From Paenibacillus profundus (GTDB taxonomy: Bacteria > Bacillota > Bacilli > Paenibacillales > Paenibacillaceae): DNA of 64,000 nucleotides. A program made the position numbers and the translations under genes. The stretch covers positions 1 to 64,000 of the forward strand of contig NZ_JAJNBZ010000007.1 of NCBI RefSeq assembly GCF_021369635.1, given 5' to 3'. The notes beneath the pieces were generated by a model. It worked only from the letters and a program-made list of their open reading frames with translations, was not told where the DNA came from and searched no databases. Position 1 is the first letter of the stretch. Each line of letters starts with the position of its first letter. Positions 17,516 to 27,600 of the stretch are shown in pieces.

Positions 17516-18487
17516 TTATGGAAGCGCCCGTCCTCTTGAACTGACATAGAGGCGGAACCATTCTTCGCGGGACAGCGTCACATTGACTGCGTCCCCGCAA
17601 GCCCGAATACGGGCTGGGTTAACTGTTCCGATGACAGGCTGAATGCCGGCAGGGTGCTTCATCAACCAGGCAAGGATGATGGCTTCCGGTGTCGTGCTTT
17701 TCTCTTCGGCCATGTGCTGCACCAGCTTCGCTGTCGCTTGAATGGATTCAGGCTGATCGTCAATGGAACGGCCAGAGAATATTCCTTGCGCAAGCGGTCC
17801 CCATGCTTGGAGCTGAATGTTCTCCAAGCGGCAGAACTCCATGGTTCCTTCCGGGAAAATATCGGCAGTGGCCGCAGCCTGATTCACATGCACGCCAGTG
17901 TCAAGCCAGCCAATCTTGGCAAGGCTCATCTCCAGTTGATTGATAATGAACGGCTCGTCGCAGGATGCTTGCAGGAGACGAATCTGGCCAGCGCTCATAT
18001 TCGACACCCCGAAATCGCGGACCTTGCCGGATGCTTTCAATTGGTGAATGGCGCTTGCGACTTCGTCTGGATCCATCAGCGGGTCTGGCCGGTGGAGAAG
18101 CAGGAAATCGATGTAATCTACGCCCAAGCGTGACAGGATGCCCTCTGCGCTAGTAATAATATGTTGTTCGGAGAAGTCATATCGACCCGGCACGTCCCCT
18201 TCGGCGAAGCGGATGCCGCACTTGGATTGGATGAAGATGCGTTCTCGCAATACGGGCTGTTCCTTGAGTACTTGCCCAAATACCTGCTCCGCTTTGCCCC
18301 GCGTATAAATGTTGGCATGGTCAAACATATTGATGCCGCTATCAAGAGCAGCCTCCACGGCTTCGTGAGCTTGCTTAACATGATCGGCGGCAAACGGTTC
18401 GCTATTCCAGTCCCCGCCCAGCCCCATGCAGCCGAGTACGAGGCGGCTGACCGGATAGCCGCTGCGTTGTAATGGTATTGTAGTCAC
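17516..18487 (-). CDS. Aldo/keto reductase (YdhF-like)
   Basis: A 323-aa NADPH-dependent oxidoreductase with a TIM barrel. The catalytic tetrad is visible: Asp in INMFDHANIY with the following Tyr, Lys in FIQSKCGIR and His in FLLLHRPDPL. The cofactor-binding end is PVIGTVNPARIRAC. This combination resembles the E. coli YdhF branch. The physiological substrate is unknown. It is transcribed in the same direction as, and 70 bases downstream of, a TetR gene, which may regulate it. Confidence 0.9.
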   Translation of the reverse strand: MTTIPLQRSGYPVSRLVLGCMGLGGDWNSEPFAADHVKQAHEAVEAALDSGINMFDHANIYTRGKAEQVFGQVLKEQPVLRERIFIQSKCGIRFAEGDVPGRYDFSEQHIITSAEGILSRLGVDYIDFLLLHRPDPLMDPDEVASAIHQLKASGKVRDFGVSNMSAGQIRLLQASCDEPFIINQLEMSLAKIGWLDTGVHVNQAAATADIFPEGTMEFCRLENIQLQAWGPLAQGIFSGRSIDDQPESIQATAKLVQHMAEEKSTTPEAIILAWLMKHPAGIQPVIGTVNPARIRACGDAVNVTLSREEWFRLYVSSRGRALP

Positions 18488-18560
18488 ATGCAGTCACTCC
18501 ATCGTCTATAGTCTATGAGACCAGTTGCAAGGATAGTTTACTACAGTTAGCGGCCCGTTG

Positions 18561-19202
18561 CTATCTTGAATCGGTACCATGCCGATTGGCGCGAGTCAAG
18601 CGCTCTTCCTCCGGGCGCGTAAATTGATATGCGTATTCATAAATCGATTCCAATTGTTTCGCCATATATTCGGGAGAATGGGGGGTATCTTGCTCCAGCC
18701 AGTTTACCAATACTCCCAGATGGGCGAACAGAACGTAGTGGGTCACAATCTCTTTGTTAATACCGTTCATGGCGCGAGGCGTCAGCTTCAACTCTTCAAA
18801 GGCTTGGCTGAATTGCTTGAATAACATGTCCATGAAGCGGTTCTGAAAATACGTTCTGGCGTTGTCCCCGAACATGGTTTTGTAAAAATCGCTATGATGC
18901 TGAAAATGGGAAAACAACCTGATAACTTGCTGTTCCGGGTAGGTACGGGCAATATTCCCCCGTTCATTTTCGGTTGGCCCAACCGTTTTGGCGAGCTCTT
19001 CCAGCATGTCATCTACGCTTCGTTCGAATAAATCGTATTTGTCTTGATAGTGCAAATAGAATGTCCCCCGGTTAATGTCCGCTCGTTCGGCAATGTCCTG
19101 CACCGTAATTGCCCCGAACTCTTTTTCGTTCATCAATTCGATAAGCGCGAGTTTTATTTTCCTTTTCGTTCTTTTGACCCGCCGATCCGCCGTATTGGAC
19201 AT
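18561..19202 (-). CDS. TetR-family transcriptional regulator
   Basis: A 213-aa regulator with the DNA-binding helix-turn-helix at about 30-60 (ITVQDIAERADINRGTFYLHYQDKYDL). The C-terminal part resembles the DhaS-like subgroup with FYKTMFGDNA and HYVLFAHLGVLVNWL. It lies upstream of the aldo/keto reductase in the same direction and is divergent from the rifampin phosphotransferase-like gene. A 14-base palindrome sits inside its likely promoter. Which neighbour it controls besides itself cannot be settled from sequence. Confidence 0.9.
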   Translation of the reverse strand: MSNTADRRVKRTKRKIKLALIELMNEKEFGAITVQDIAERADINRGTFYLHYQDKYDLFERSVDDMLEELAKTVGPTENERGNIARTYPEQQVIRLFSHFQHHSDFYKTMFGDNARTYFQNRFMDMLFKQFSQAFEELKLTPRAMNGINKEIVTHYVLFAHLGVLVNWLEQDTPHSPEYMAKQLESIYEYAYQFTRPEEERLTRANRHGTDSR

Positions 19203-19321
19203 TGAGCATCACCTTCTCATTTACGAATAATTTACATTTAATCAACAATTCGGCTCCCTTTGTACGGTAATGAACAGAAGACAGCAAACTGCGTATTGAA
19301 CAAATAACAGCTCTTGGTAAA

Positions 19322-19351
19322 ATTATAAACATCCAATTGGATGATTATCAA
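19322..19351 (-). promoter_or_regulatory. tetR promoter with a 14-bp palindromic operator in the spacer
   Basis: On the minus strand TTGATA (19346-19351) and TATAAT (19322-19327) are 18 bases apart. The perfect palindrome CATCCAATTGGATG (19330-19343) fills the spacer, the classic place for a repressor operator. It also lies about 70 bases upstream of the divergent phosphotransferase gene, so it may control both. Confidence 0.65.
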
Positions 19352-19412
19352 CAATACATTCATTAACTAGTATTTGTGGCTATTTTAACCTATTGCTAAG
19401 GAGTTGAAGCCG

Positions 19413-22073
19413 TTGTTGCCTTATGTCATGTATTTGGAGAAAGTGAATCGGTCCCATTTGCAAATCGTAGGGGGAAAAGGTTCCAATCTGGGTGAACTGC
19501 TGCAAGCAGGATTTTCCGTTCCGCCTGGATTCTGCGTAGCTACTTCCGCCTATGACGCGGTTGTGGGACAATCGGCTCGGATGGAATCCTTCTATGAAGA
19601 GCTCGACCGCTTGAACGTTCAGGATATGGAAGAGATACGGCGCGTAAGCCGGCGGATGCAGCAGCACATCATCGGTCTGGCTATCCCGAATGACTTGATC
19701 GAAGACATTCTAGGCGCATGGAGAGAATTGGGCGACCATAACGTGTATGCCGTTCGTTCCAGTGCGACGGCAGAGGATTTGCCGACAGCCTCCTTTGCCG
19801 GGCAGCAGGATACTTTCCTGAATGTAAAAGGGGAACGGCAGCTGTTCGATGCCATTCGGCGATGCTGGTCATCTCTATTCTCCGAACGAGCCCTTGCATA
19901 CCGGATGAAGAACGGATTTGATCATCGTTCTGTCCGGCTTGCCGTCATCATCCAGCACTTAATCGTGCCTGACGTGTCAGGGGTGATGTTCACGGCCGAT
20001 CCGATTACAGGGAACCGCAGCATGATCTCCATTGATGCGAGCTTCGGGCTGGGTGAAGCGCTCGTATCGGGTCTGGTCAATCCCGACTTGTATCAAGTCA
20101 GACAAGGCGTCATCGTCAAGAGACAGGTATCGTGCAAGAAGGAGGCTGTGTTTCCGCTAGCCGAGGGAGGCACGGTTATCGAACGGCTTCCCGAACAGAA
20201 GCAGAAGCAGCAGGCGCTGTCCGACGAAGAGATTGTGGAGCTTGCCCGACTGGGAGAGCAGATTCAAGCTCATTATGGATCGGAGCAAGATATTGAATGG
20301 TGCCTGTCCGGCGGACAATTCTTCATCGTTCAGGCCAGGCCGATTACTTCAATCTTTCCGATACCTAACGCGCCGAACGACGGGCTGCATATTTATTTCT
20401 CATTCGGCCACCTGCAGATGATGACGGATGTGATGTCACCTGCTGGCATTTCGATCTGGAAGATACCGACTGAACGTGCTTCCGTCGGGGACGAACGCGT
20501 GGAATCGTTGGTAGAAGCGGGAGGGAGACTGTTCGTCGATATTACGAATTCACTACAATCCAACTTGGCCCGCAAGGTGATGCTGCGGATAATCGACAAG
20601 ATGGACGCCTTGATAGGCAGTGCGGCGAGACAAATCCTGGACCGCTTCCCAATTAAGGAAGGGCCTGTCCCAGATGCGGATCCAATGGCGGAGATCATTC
20701 CCCCGCTTGCGACGCAAGTGCTGAAGGACATGTTGGAGGGGGATGGCCAGGCCGCTTACGCGGAGGTTGAGGAAAATGCGGAGCGCCGCGTGGAGATGTG
20801 CCGGCAGCGTTTGAACGAATGCGGCGGAGCCGAAAAAATTACGTTTATTCAGCAAAATTGCCAGTCTTTATTTGAGAGTTTGATGCGCGATGACTTTCAC
20901 TATATGATGGCGTCCGTGGTCGCGCAGCATCTGCTCGAACTGCTTGCGAAATGGTGGACATTCGATGGTGGCGAACTCATCACGCTGAACAAATCACTGC
21001 CATTCAATGTCACGGGCGAGATGGGGCTGGAACTGGGGGACTTGGCGGATAGGGCCCGTGCCTACCCGGAGCTGGCGGCGTATTTGAGGAACGCGGCTGA
21101 GGATGGATTTATGGAGGGGCTGGATACGGTTTCCGGAGGCTCGGAATTCAAATCGGCTTTCGAGAAGTGGCTCGAACGATACGGCGCCCGTTGCCCGGGC
21201 GAGATCGACATCGTCAGAACGCGTTGGTCGGAACGGCCTTATATGCTTATCTCATCGATCGTGGGTCATCTGGACAGCGTCAATCAGGGAGAGCACCGCG
21301 AGCGATTCCGGCAAGGGGAACTGGAAGCCGATGCGGCAGCCAGACGTATTCTATCGCAAGTCCGCAGCATGGAAGATGGAGCGTTCAAGGAGCGGATCGT
21401 GTCCCGGCTGATTACCGTCTATCGCAGCTTCATGGGCTTGCGGGAGCATCACAAATTCGTGCTGGTTCGTCATTTTGAGCTCTATAGACGAGCGGTGATA
21501 GAGTTAGGCGATGATTTGGCGGCAAGGGGCGTTCTTCGCGAACGGAACGATATTTTTTTCTTAACCTTGCCTGAAATGAAAGATGTCATAACCGGCACAT
21601 TCGAGCAAGACGTTCAGTTGCTGATCGCTGCCCGCAAGGATAGCTTTAAGCACTATCAGCGGCTGCGGCCGCCGCGAGTTATAACGAGCGAAGGGGAGAT
21701 TATCGAGGGTAGACTGGACGGCGGCGATGCTCCGGAAGGCTCTTTAATTGGAATTCCGGTCTCTCCCGGCATCGTCGAGGGCAGAGCTAGAGTCGTGATC
21801 GATCCGAGCACGGCTGCGCTTAAGGAAGGCGAGATTCTGGTAGCGCCGTTTACTGATCCAGGCTGGACACCGCTGTTCCAGCAAGCGAAGGGGCTCGTCA
21901 CAGAGATCGGTGGCATGATGACGCATGGCGCGGTTATCGCCCGCGAGTACGGCATGCCTGCCGTCGTCGGGATCGAGCATGCGACGACGCTCATCCGAGA
22001 CGGCGCGTTGATTCGATTGGACGGCACCAAAGGACATGTGCTTGTGCTGCAAGAAGCGCATAGTATGGCCTAA
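19413..22073 (+). CDS. rph: Rifampin phosphotransferase-like / PEP-synthase-like enzyme
   Basis: An 886-aa, three-domain phosphotransferase. It has an ATP-grasp N-terminal part (GGKGSNLGELLQAGFSVPPGF, AVRSSATAEDLPTASFAGQQ, and FTADPITGNR), a central substrate-binding part beginning HIYFSFGHLQMMTDVMSP, and a C-terminal swivelling His domain with His838 in GGMMTHGAVIAREYG. The SFGHxQMMTD segment is characteristic of rifamycin-inactivating phosphotransferases rather than true PEP synthase. It transfers the ATP beta-phosphate to rifamycin in known members. TTG 19413 has AAGGAG 9 bases upstream and gives MLPYV, matching the family start; TTG 19404 lacks spacing. No rifamycin-associated element was recognised upstream. 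Confidence 0.85.
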   Translation: MLPYVMYLEKVNRSHLQIVGGKGSNLGELLQAGFSVPPGFCVATSAYDAVVGQSARMESFYEELDRLNVQDMEEIRRVSRRMQQHIIGLAIPNDLIEDILGAWRELGDHNVYAVRSSATAEDLPTASFAGQQDTFLNVKGERQLFDAIRRCWSSLFSERALAYRMKNGFDHRSVRLAVIIQHLIVPDVSGVMFTADPITGNRSMISIDASFGLGEALVSGLVNPDLYQVRQGVIVKRQVSCKKEAVFPLAEGGTVIERLPEQKQKQQALSDEEIVELARLGEQIQAHYGSEQDIEWCLSGGQFFIVQARPITSIFPIPNAPNDGLHIYFSFGHLQMMTDVMSPAGISIWKIPTERASVGDERVESLVEAGGRLFVDITNSLQSNLARKVMLRIIDKMDALIGSAARQILDRFPIKEGPVPDADPMAEIIPPLATQVLKDMLEGDGQAAYAEVEENAERRVEMCRQRLNECGGAEKITFIQQNCQSLFESLMRDDFHYMMASVVAQHLLELLAKWWTFDGGELITLNKSLPFNVTGEMGLELGDLADRARAYPELAAYLRNAAEDGFMEGLDTVSGGSEFKSAFEKWLERYGARCPGEIDIVRTRWSERPYMLISSIVGHLDSVNQGEHRERFRQGELEADAAARRILSQVRSMEDGAFKERIVSRLITVYRSFMGLREHHKFVLVRHFELYRRAVIELGDDLAARGVLRERNDIFFLTLPEMKDVITGTFEQDVQLLIAARKDSFKHYQRLRPPRVITSEGEIIEGRLDGGDAPEGSLIGIPVSPGIVEGRARVVIDPSTAALKEGEILVAPFTDPGWTPLFQQAKGLVTEIGGMMTHGAVIAREYGMPAVVGIEHATTLIRDGALIRLDGTKGHVLVLQEAHSMA

Positions 22074-22094
22074 TCACCTCATTAATATACGCAG

Positions 22095-22138
22095 GAACCG
22101 CGATTTGCCTGAAAAAGGCATGGCGCGGTTCTTTTTTT
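22095..22138 (+). terminator. Terminator after rph
   Basis: GAACCGCG pairs with CGCGGTTC, followed by seven T. Confidence 0.9.
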
Positions 22139-22180
22139 ATGAGCTGAAATGTGCCAATATAGTCGTGAGGGGATGAGTGA

Positions 22181-23635
22181 ATGTTCAACGATTTCAAGCT
22201 CATGGATGGGCGCCCTGCTTACGTTCAGGTTAAGGACTATATAAAGGAATTGATATATAAAGGAATTTTGCGCTCCGATCAGAAGCTCCCTTCGACCCGC
22301 GAGTTCGCCGCGCTGTGGAAGCTGAGCCGCAATACGGTGATTACGGCGTATCGGGAGCTGGAGGACGAAGGACTCGTCCATTCCGTCGCCGGCAAAGGCA
22401 GCTATGTATCGCAAGAGGTCGTGCCTGCTGCAGACAGCGCGCGGTTGGAATGGAAGGAAATGATCGGAGACTGCGCCCGTACGGCCGAGAAGCTAGATCT
22501 CATGAAGCACGGTGTCCGTTGGGAGAAGGGGATGATTTCCTTCACGAGCATTGCTCCGGATGAGAAGCTGTTCGACCTGCACAATGTGAAGCGAGCATTT
22601 CTGGATCGGATGTCGCTTGAGGGCGAGATTTTATTGAACTATGGTTATGCGAAAGGCTATAAGCCGTTAATCGATTATTTGCTGCGGTATATGGAGACGA
22701 AGGGCGTGGATTTGGCCGGGAAAGATCTTCTTGTGACGAACGGGTTTACAGAAGGATTCGACCTCGTCTTGTCCGCCATGCGTAAGACCCATCGGCGAGT
22801 TCTCTGTGAGAATCCGACCCATAATACCGCCATCAAGCTGTTCAAGATGCACGGCATGGATATCGAGGGTATTAGCATGGAAGATGACGGCGTCCGGTTA
22901 GGGGAACTGGAACAAGCTTTGGCGGAGCATGCATTCGACCTGGCTTATCTTATTCCGTCTTACCACAACCCGACAGGCATTGTCATGTCCCCAGAGAAGC
23001 GGATGGAAGCGCTGCGTCTATTCGGGGAATATCGCATCCCGATCATTGAGGACGGCTTCAATGAGGAGCTGCGTTATTCTGGTTCGCACGTCGCGCCGCT
23101 CATTGCCTGCGGCGGCAGCGGCAACAACGTCGTCTATATCGGCAGCTATTCGAAGGTGCTGTTCCCGGGTATACGCGTAGGCTGGGTGCTGGCGGATCGG
23201 GAGCTCATCGATTATTTGGAAAGCATGAAGCGGGCGCGGAGCATTCATACATCTACATTGGATCAAGCGGTGCTGTATCAGTACCTGCACAACGGGAATT
23301 TCGAGAAGTACATCAAGCGAGCCAGAAATGCATACAAGCGCAAGTACGAACTGGCCGTTCAATGGTGCAAGGAGCACATTCCATATACAAGGTTGAGCGG
23401 CGACGGAGGATTGCATCTATTTATTGAATTGAATGATTCCTTGTCGGCGCGCGGTGTGCTCGATGCGTGTGTGCGTCGGGGCGTGGTTTTCACGCCAGGG
23501 GATATTTTTCATACTGATGGTTTTGGTTCCAATACGTTCAGACTCGGCTTCTCGCGTGTATCTGAGGAAGAGTTAGAAAAAGGCATTGCAACGATAGGCG
23601 AGACGGTAAGGCAGCTTATGCGGGAGGGTTTTTGA
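22181..23635 (+). CDS. MocR/GabR-type regulator, probably DdlR
   Basis: A 484-aa fusion of a GntR winged helix (about 10-75: PAYVQVKDYIKELI, LPSTREFAALWKLSRNTVITAY) and a fold-type I aminotransferase domain (about 120-480). The PLP lysine is in YIGSYSKVLFPGIRVGW. Its stop overlaps the start of the D-alanine-D-alanine ligase gene by one base. A MocR subgroup called DdlR is known to regulate ddl in other Bacillales such as Brevibacillus, and this linkage supports that role. Ligands are likely PLP and a D-alanine-containing molecule, which is inference. Confidence 0.88.
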   Translation: MFNDFKLMDGRPAYVQVKDYIKELIYKGILRSDQKLPSTREFAALWKLSRNTVITAYRELEDEGLVHSVAGKGSYVSQEVVPAADSARLEWKEMIGDCARTAEKLDLMKHGVRWEKGMISFTSIAPDEKLFDLHNVKRAFLDRMSLEGEILLNYGYAKGYKPLIDYLLRYMETKGVDLAGKDLLVTNGFTEGFDLVLSAMRKTHRRVLCENPTHNTAIKLFKMHGMDIEGISMEDDGVRLGELEQALAEHAFDLAYLIPSYHNPTGIVMSPEKRMEALRLFGEYRIPIIEDGFNEELRYSGSHVAPLIACGGSGNNVVYIGSYSKVLFPGIRVGWVLADRELIDYLESMKRARSIHTSTLDQAVLYQYLHNGNFEKYIKRARNAYKRKYELAVQWCKEHIPYTRLSGDGGLHLFIELNDSLSARGVLDACVRRGVVFTPGDIFHTDGFGSNTFRLGFSRVSEEELEKGIATIGETVRQLMREGF

Positions 23636-24573
23636 TGAAAGCAATGAAAGTCGGCGTTATCATGGGAGGAATCTCATCTGAACGGCAAGTGTCGCTTATG
23701 ACAGGGAAGGAAATCATGGCTCATCTGGGTGAGAAATACGAAGCTGTACCGATAGAACTGAACTCGAAAGAAGAGCTGGTCGAAAAAGTCAAGGCGATCG
23801 ATATCGCCGTGCTGGCGCTGCACGGCAAATACGGCGAGGATGGAACGGTCCAAGGGACGCTGGAGACGCTCGGCATTCCTTATACTGGTGGGGGCGTCTT
23901 AGCCAGCAGCTTGTGCATGGATAAGGAGTTGTCGAAGAAAATCATCCGCTTCGAGGGTATTGCGACGCCGGACTGGATGCTGATTACGTCGCTTGATGAG
24001 CTGGACACCGCGGAAGTCGGCAACCGGCTCGGCTACCCGGTCGTCGTGAAGCCGAATACGGGCGGATCCAGCATCGGCGTTCAGATTGTCGAACGTGCGG
24101 ATAGTCTGCGTCAAGCGGTGGCGGATGCGCTGCAGTGGGACAGGGAAGTGCTGCTGGAGCAATATATTGGCGGCGACGAAATTACGTGTGCCGTACTGAA
24201 CGGAACGATGCTGCCAATCGTGTCTATCCGGGCCAATGCGCATTTCTTCGATTATTCGTCCAAGTATGATGACGGCGGGGCGGCAGAGGAAGTCGTCGAA
24301 CTGCCTGAGTCATACGATAATCAGGTTCGTGAAGCAGCCCTCCGAATTTATAAAGCGATGAAGTGCAGCGTATATGCCCGTATCGATATGATGATCAAAG
24401 ATGGAATTCCCTATGTGCTGGAAGTGAACACACTGCCGGGATTGACGAAGAACAGCTTGCTGCCGAAGAGCGCCCAAGCTGCGGGCATTTCTTACAGCCA
24501 GTTGCTGGATGAAATCATTACGCACTCGTTGCGGGAAAGAGCACAAGAAGAAGCAGGTCTCCTCGGGCGATAA
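23635..24573 (+). CDS. ddl: D-alanine-D-alanine ligase
   Basis: A 312-aa ATP-grasp enzyme that forms the D-Ala-D-Ala dipeptide for peptidoglycan. The N-terminal GGISSERQVSLMTG, ALHGKYGEDGTVQG, the ATP-binding KPNTGGSSIGV, and the metal-site LEVNTLPGLTKNSLLPK are all intact. There is a YSSKYDDGGA omega-loop-type segment. ATG 23635 overlaps the MocR stop (TGATG), with GGGAGG upstream, so translation is coupled. The coding end forms part of a hairpin terminator. It may be a second ddl in the genome; a housekeeping copy is usually next to murF, which is not here. Confidence 0.94.
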   Translation: MKAMKVGVIMGGISSERQVSLMTGKEIMAHLGEKYEAVPIELNSKEELVEKVKAIDIAVLALHGKYGEDGTVQGTLETLGIPYTGGGVLASSLCMDKELSKKIIRFEGIATPDWMLITSLDELDTAEVGNRLGYPVVVKPNTGGSSIGVQIVERADSLRQAVADALQWDREVLLEQYIGGDEITCAVLNGTMLPIVSIRANAHFFDYSSKYDDGGAAEEVVELPESYDNQVREAALRIYKAMKCSVYARIDMMIKDGIPYVLEVNTLPGLTKNSLLPKSAQAAGISYSQLLDEIITHSLRERAQEEAGLLGR

Positions 24574-24597
24574 CGCCTGGAGATCTGCTTCTTGTGT
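24543..24597 (+). terminator. Hairpin spanning the ddl stop codon
   Basis: AAGCAG-G-TCTCC pairs with GGAGA-T-CTGCTT, with flanking ACAAG/CTTGT, across a 16-base loop that contains the stop. The T content after it is weak, so it may mainly separate ddl from the convergent protease. Confidence 0.6.
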
Positions 24598-24607
24598 TAA
24601 GCCGATC

Positions 24608-27600
24608 TTATTTTAGATTCATGACGCGGTAAAGAACGAGTGCCGCTTGCGCCCGCGTGGACGTGCCCGCTGGCTCGAACTTGTTGCCGGTGGTTCCTTT
24701 AATCAAGCCTTTGCTTACGGCGAAGACAACAGCCGCTTTGGCGTCCTTCGAGATGAGCGCTTCATCTTTGAAGGCGAGTGACGCGCCGAACTTCGACAGG
24801 TCCGCCTGCAGCGCTTGGACTAGCATGACGACCATGTTCTCGCGAGTTAACGGATCGCGGGCGCCCGGTTCTTTAATCCGGTCTTCCCATGTCTTGCCGG
24901 TGTCCGTCAAACGATCGAGCAAGGTAGCGAATTCCGCCTGCGTTACAATATCGTTCGGCTTGAACGTATCCATGCCGTCTTTGCCGCGCAGCAGCTCGTG
25001 CGCCGCGATGACTTCAATCTCGTCCTTGGCCCAATGGGCGGTGATATCGTTGAACGATTTTGCGTGCTCTGCAATCGTATACGTGCCGAATTGCGTTACT
25101 TTGAAGGTAACGGCCTTCTCATCTTTTGCTTTCGTCCCGGCCTGCTCATATTGCCAAGCGTCTTGCGCATCTTGGGCGTATGCGGCGGCCTTGCGAATAT
25201 CCTGCAATGCTGCGGTGTCGAGCTTCAAAGTAATCTCCAATGCGGTATCTTTCATTTCCTTAGGCCCATGAATGGTCAGCTTTGGAGCTGTAAAGGTTGT
25301 CTTGCCCTGATCCTTGCTGAACCCTTTTTCCTTATGGTCAGCCAAGGATAGCACCAACTCGAATCCATTGTTTCCGATAAGTCCGGTAATGGCCTTGTTC
25401 GGAATGGCGATGTCAAAATCAGCTGCGGTCAGCAGCAAGTCTTTGCCGGAATCGAGCAGCGCTTGAGCAGCAGACTTCTCGATCGTGAGGCTCACTTCAC
25501 CGAATTTCTTCATCTGCACATCGCTGAGATCGAGTCGCGCTTGCTTGGCGTCCTTGTCCTGCAGTTGTGCTTTCAATGCTGCGGCATCGATCTTGAGAAC
25601 CGCGTTCACCGTATCGCCCTTCTTCGTTTCGGTCAACGTTCCCGCCTTCAGTTTGCTGCCCGCTGCTGGAACTGCGGCAGTGAAGGCAGTGCTTCCCGAA
25701 GAAGACGTTGAAGGGGCGGTATCAGGCTTCGGATTCGGAACGGTCGGTTTCACTATCTTAATGGTTGGAGAAAGGACTGCGCCTATCGGGATAAGCCCGT
25801 TCTTCTCGTTGTGCAGCTTCGTGTTCCCAAGCTTAAAGGTGTAGGTTCCTTCCTGAGTGCCCGAGAAGGTAAAGGTTGCAATATCCCCGGCTCCCTCATA
25901 AGCGCCGCCGGTCAGACTGACGGTGTAATCCAATTTCTTCATGCCATTATCCAAGTCGCTTGTTTCTTGCTGGATGATTAGCGGCACATCAGGATGGTGC
26001 ACTTGCTGATAAGTAGCCAACACAACGCTTGGCTCTATTTTTGATAGAGTCAGATTGCGGTCATAGGTCAGGCTGAACGAAGCCGAGTAGACAGCTTCCG
26101 GAACGGAGAAGTTGACCTTGACATCAAACGGTTCTCCTGTCAGCACTTCTGATTTGTCGCTTCCGGCGTACACCTTATCCTTGTTGTCAAACACGACGTG
26201 GTGTGCAGGGGCAAGCACCCCGTTTAAGGCTGCGTCATAAACATAAATATCCAAGTTGTTCATGCCCGGATTCAAAGGCATGGAAATCGTAAACGTCCCG
26301 TCATTATTAACGGTGCCGTGTTTCTGCTGCCCACTGCTTTGATGAATTGCCACTACAAAAATATTGTTGCCTACAGGCTCATTAGGGAGCAAATCAATTA
26401 GCAAATCCTTCGTCACTTTCCCCGATATAATGCCCTGCCCTGGATTTACCTCATCGATTCGAACAGGATCCTCATCCATTACGGACTCAGGCGCTTGCCG
26501 ATCGATGATGAACCATGATTTCTGTTTTTCCAGCTCGTTCCCTCCAATGACAGGAACAAGATCATATTTTCCGTCCGACAGCGTGACGGATTGGCCGTCT
26601 TTTTTTACGGTTCCATTCCAATTCTGAATGCCATATATATCTGGATCGTGTATGTTACCGTAATTCTTGCTGACATAAACGTCTCCCATGTAATGGCCAT
26701 ATACGCTGTCGGTTACCGAAATCGTGAAATCTTCGATTGACCTCGTCACGGCAAAGGTCATTTTAGTCGTTTTTCGGGTGGATTCTCCATTCGGAGAGAA
26801 GAACTTTGGATTAGGCGTAATATTTGTAATCGTATCGATTTCATATTTATCCCCGACATACAGGCTGACTGGAAGCCGAAGCACATGTCCTTGCGCCTCC
26901 GTTAAGATGATGAAGCCTTCATAGCGTCCATCGGGAACATCTGCCGGCACCATCGCGTTAACGTCAAACGTGTTTTCTCCGTTCGGAGACACTGAGATAG
27001 TGTCGGTGTCGGCACTTAGTTCAATTCCTTTATCGGTTCCACTCCATAGGATGGAGATGCTGTAAGTTTGATCTTCGTTAGCGATATCCTTGACTTTAAT
27101 GCTCTTAGAATATTGGTTGTCTGCTCCGACCAAGCCGAAAGATACGCTTCCCGTTTCGTACTCGGACTCTTGCTTATTTTCTGTGGCTGTCGTTGTTGCC
27201 TTGGCCATTGCAATCGATTTTGCAGAGAGGATGTTGTTCAAGTCAACCCGGCCTGCGCCCTGCTCCATTATCAAATAGGGAGCTTTATCGCGATCATACA
27301 TTGGCACGGCATTATTCATCATCAGCGACTTGAGTTCGTTCGTTCTAATTCGATGATGATATTTCTCGAGCAGCAAGGCGGAGACGCCTGCGATATGAGG
27401 AGCGGCCATGCTGGTGCCTTGCGAATCTTTGTAAGCATTTTTATAGTTGCCGTCCCAAGCCGGAACGGAGGAGCGGATGGCGACCCCCGGAGCGGAGATG
27501 TCTGGTTTTATTGTATAATCGGGGTAAACAGGGCCGCGGGAGCTAAAGTCAGCCAACAGATCCTGCTCTTCAATCGTAGAGAAAGCGACAGTAGTTACTC

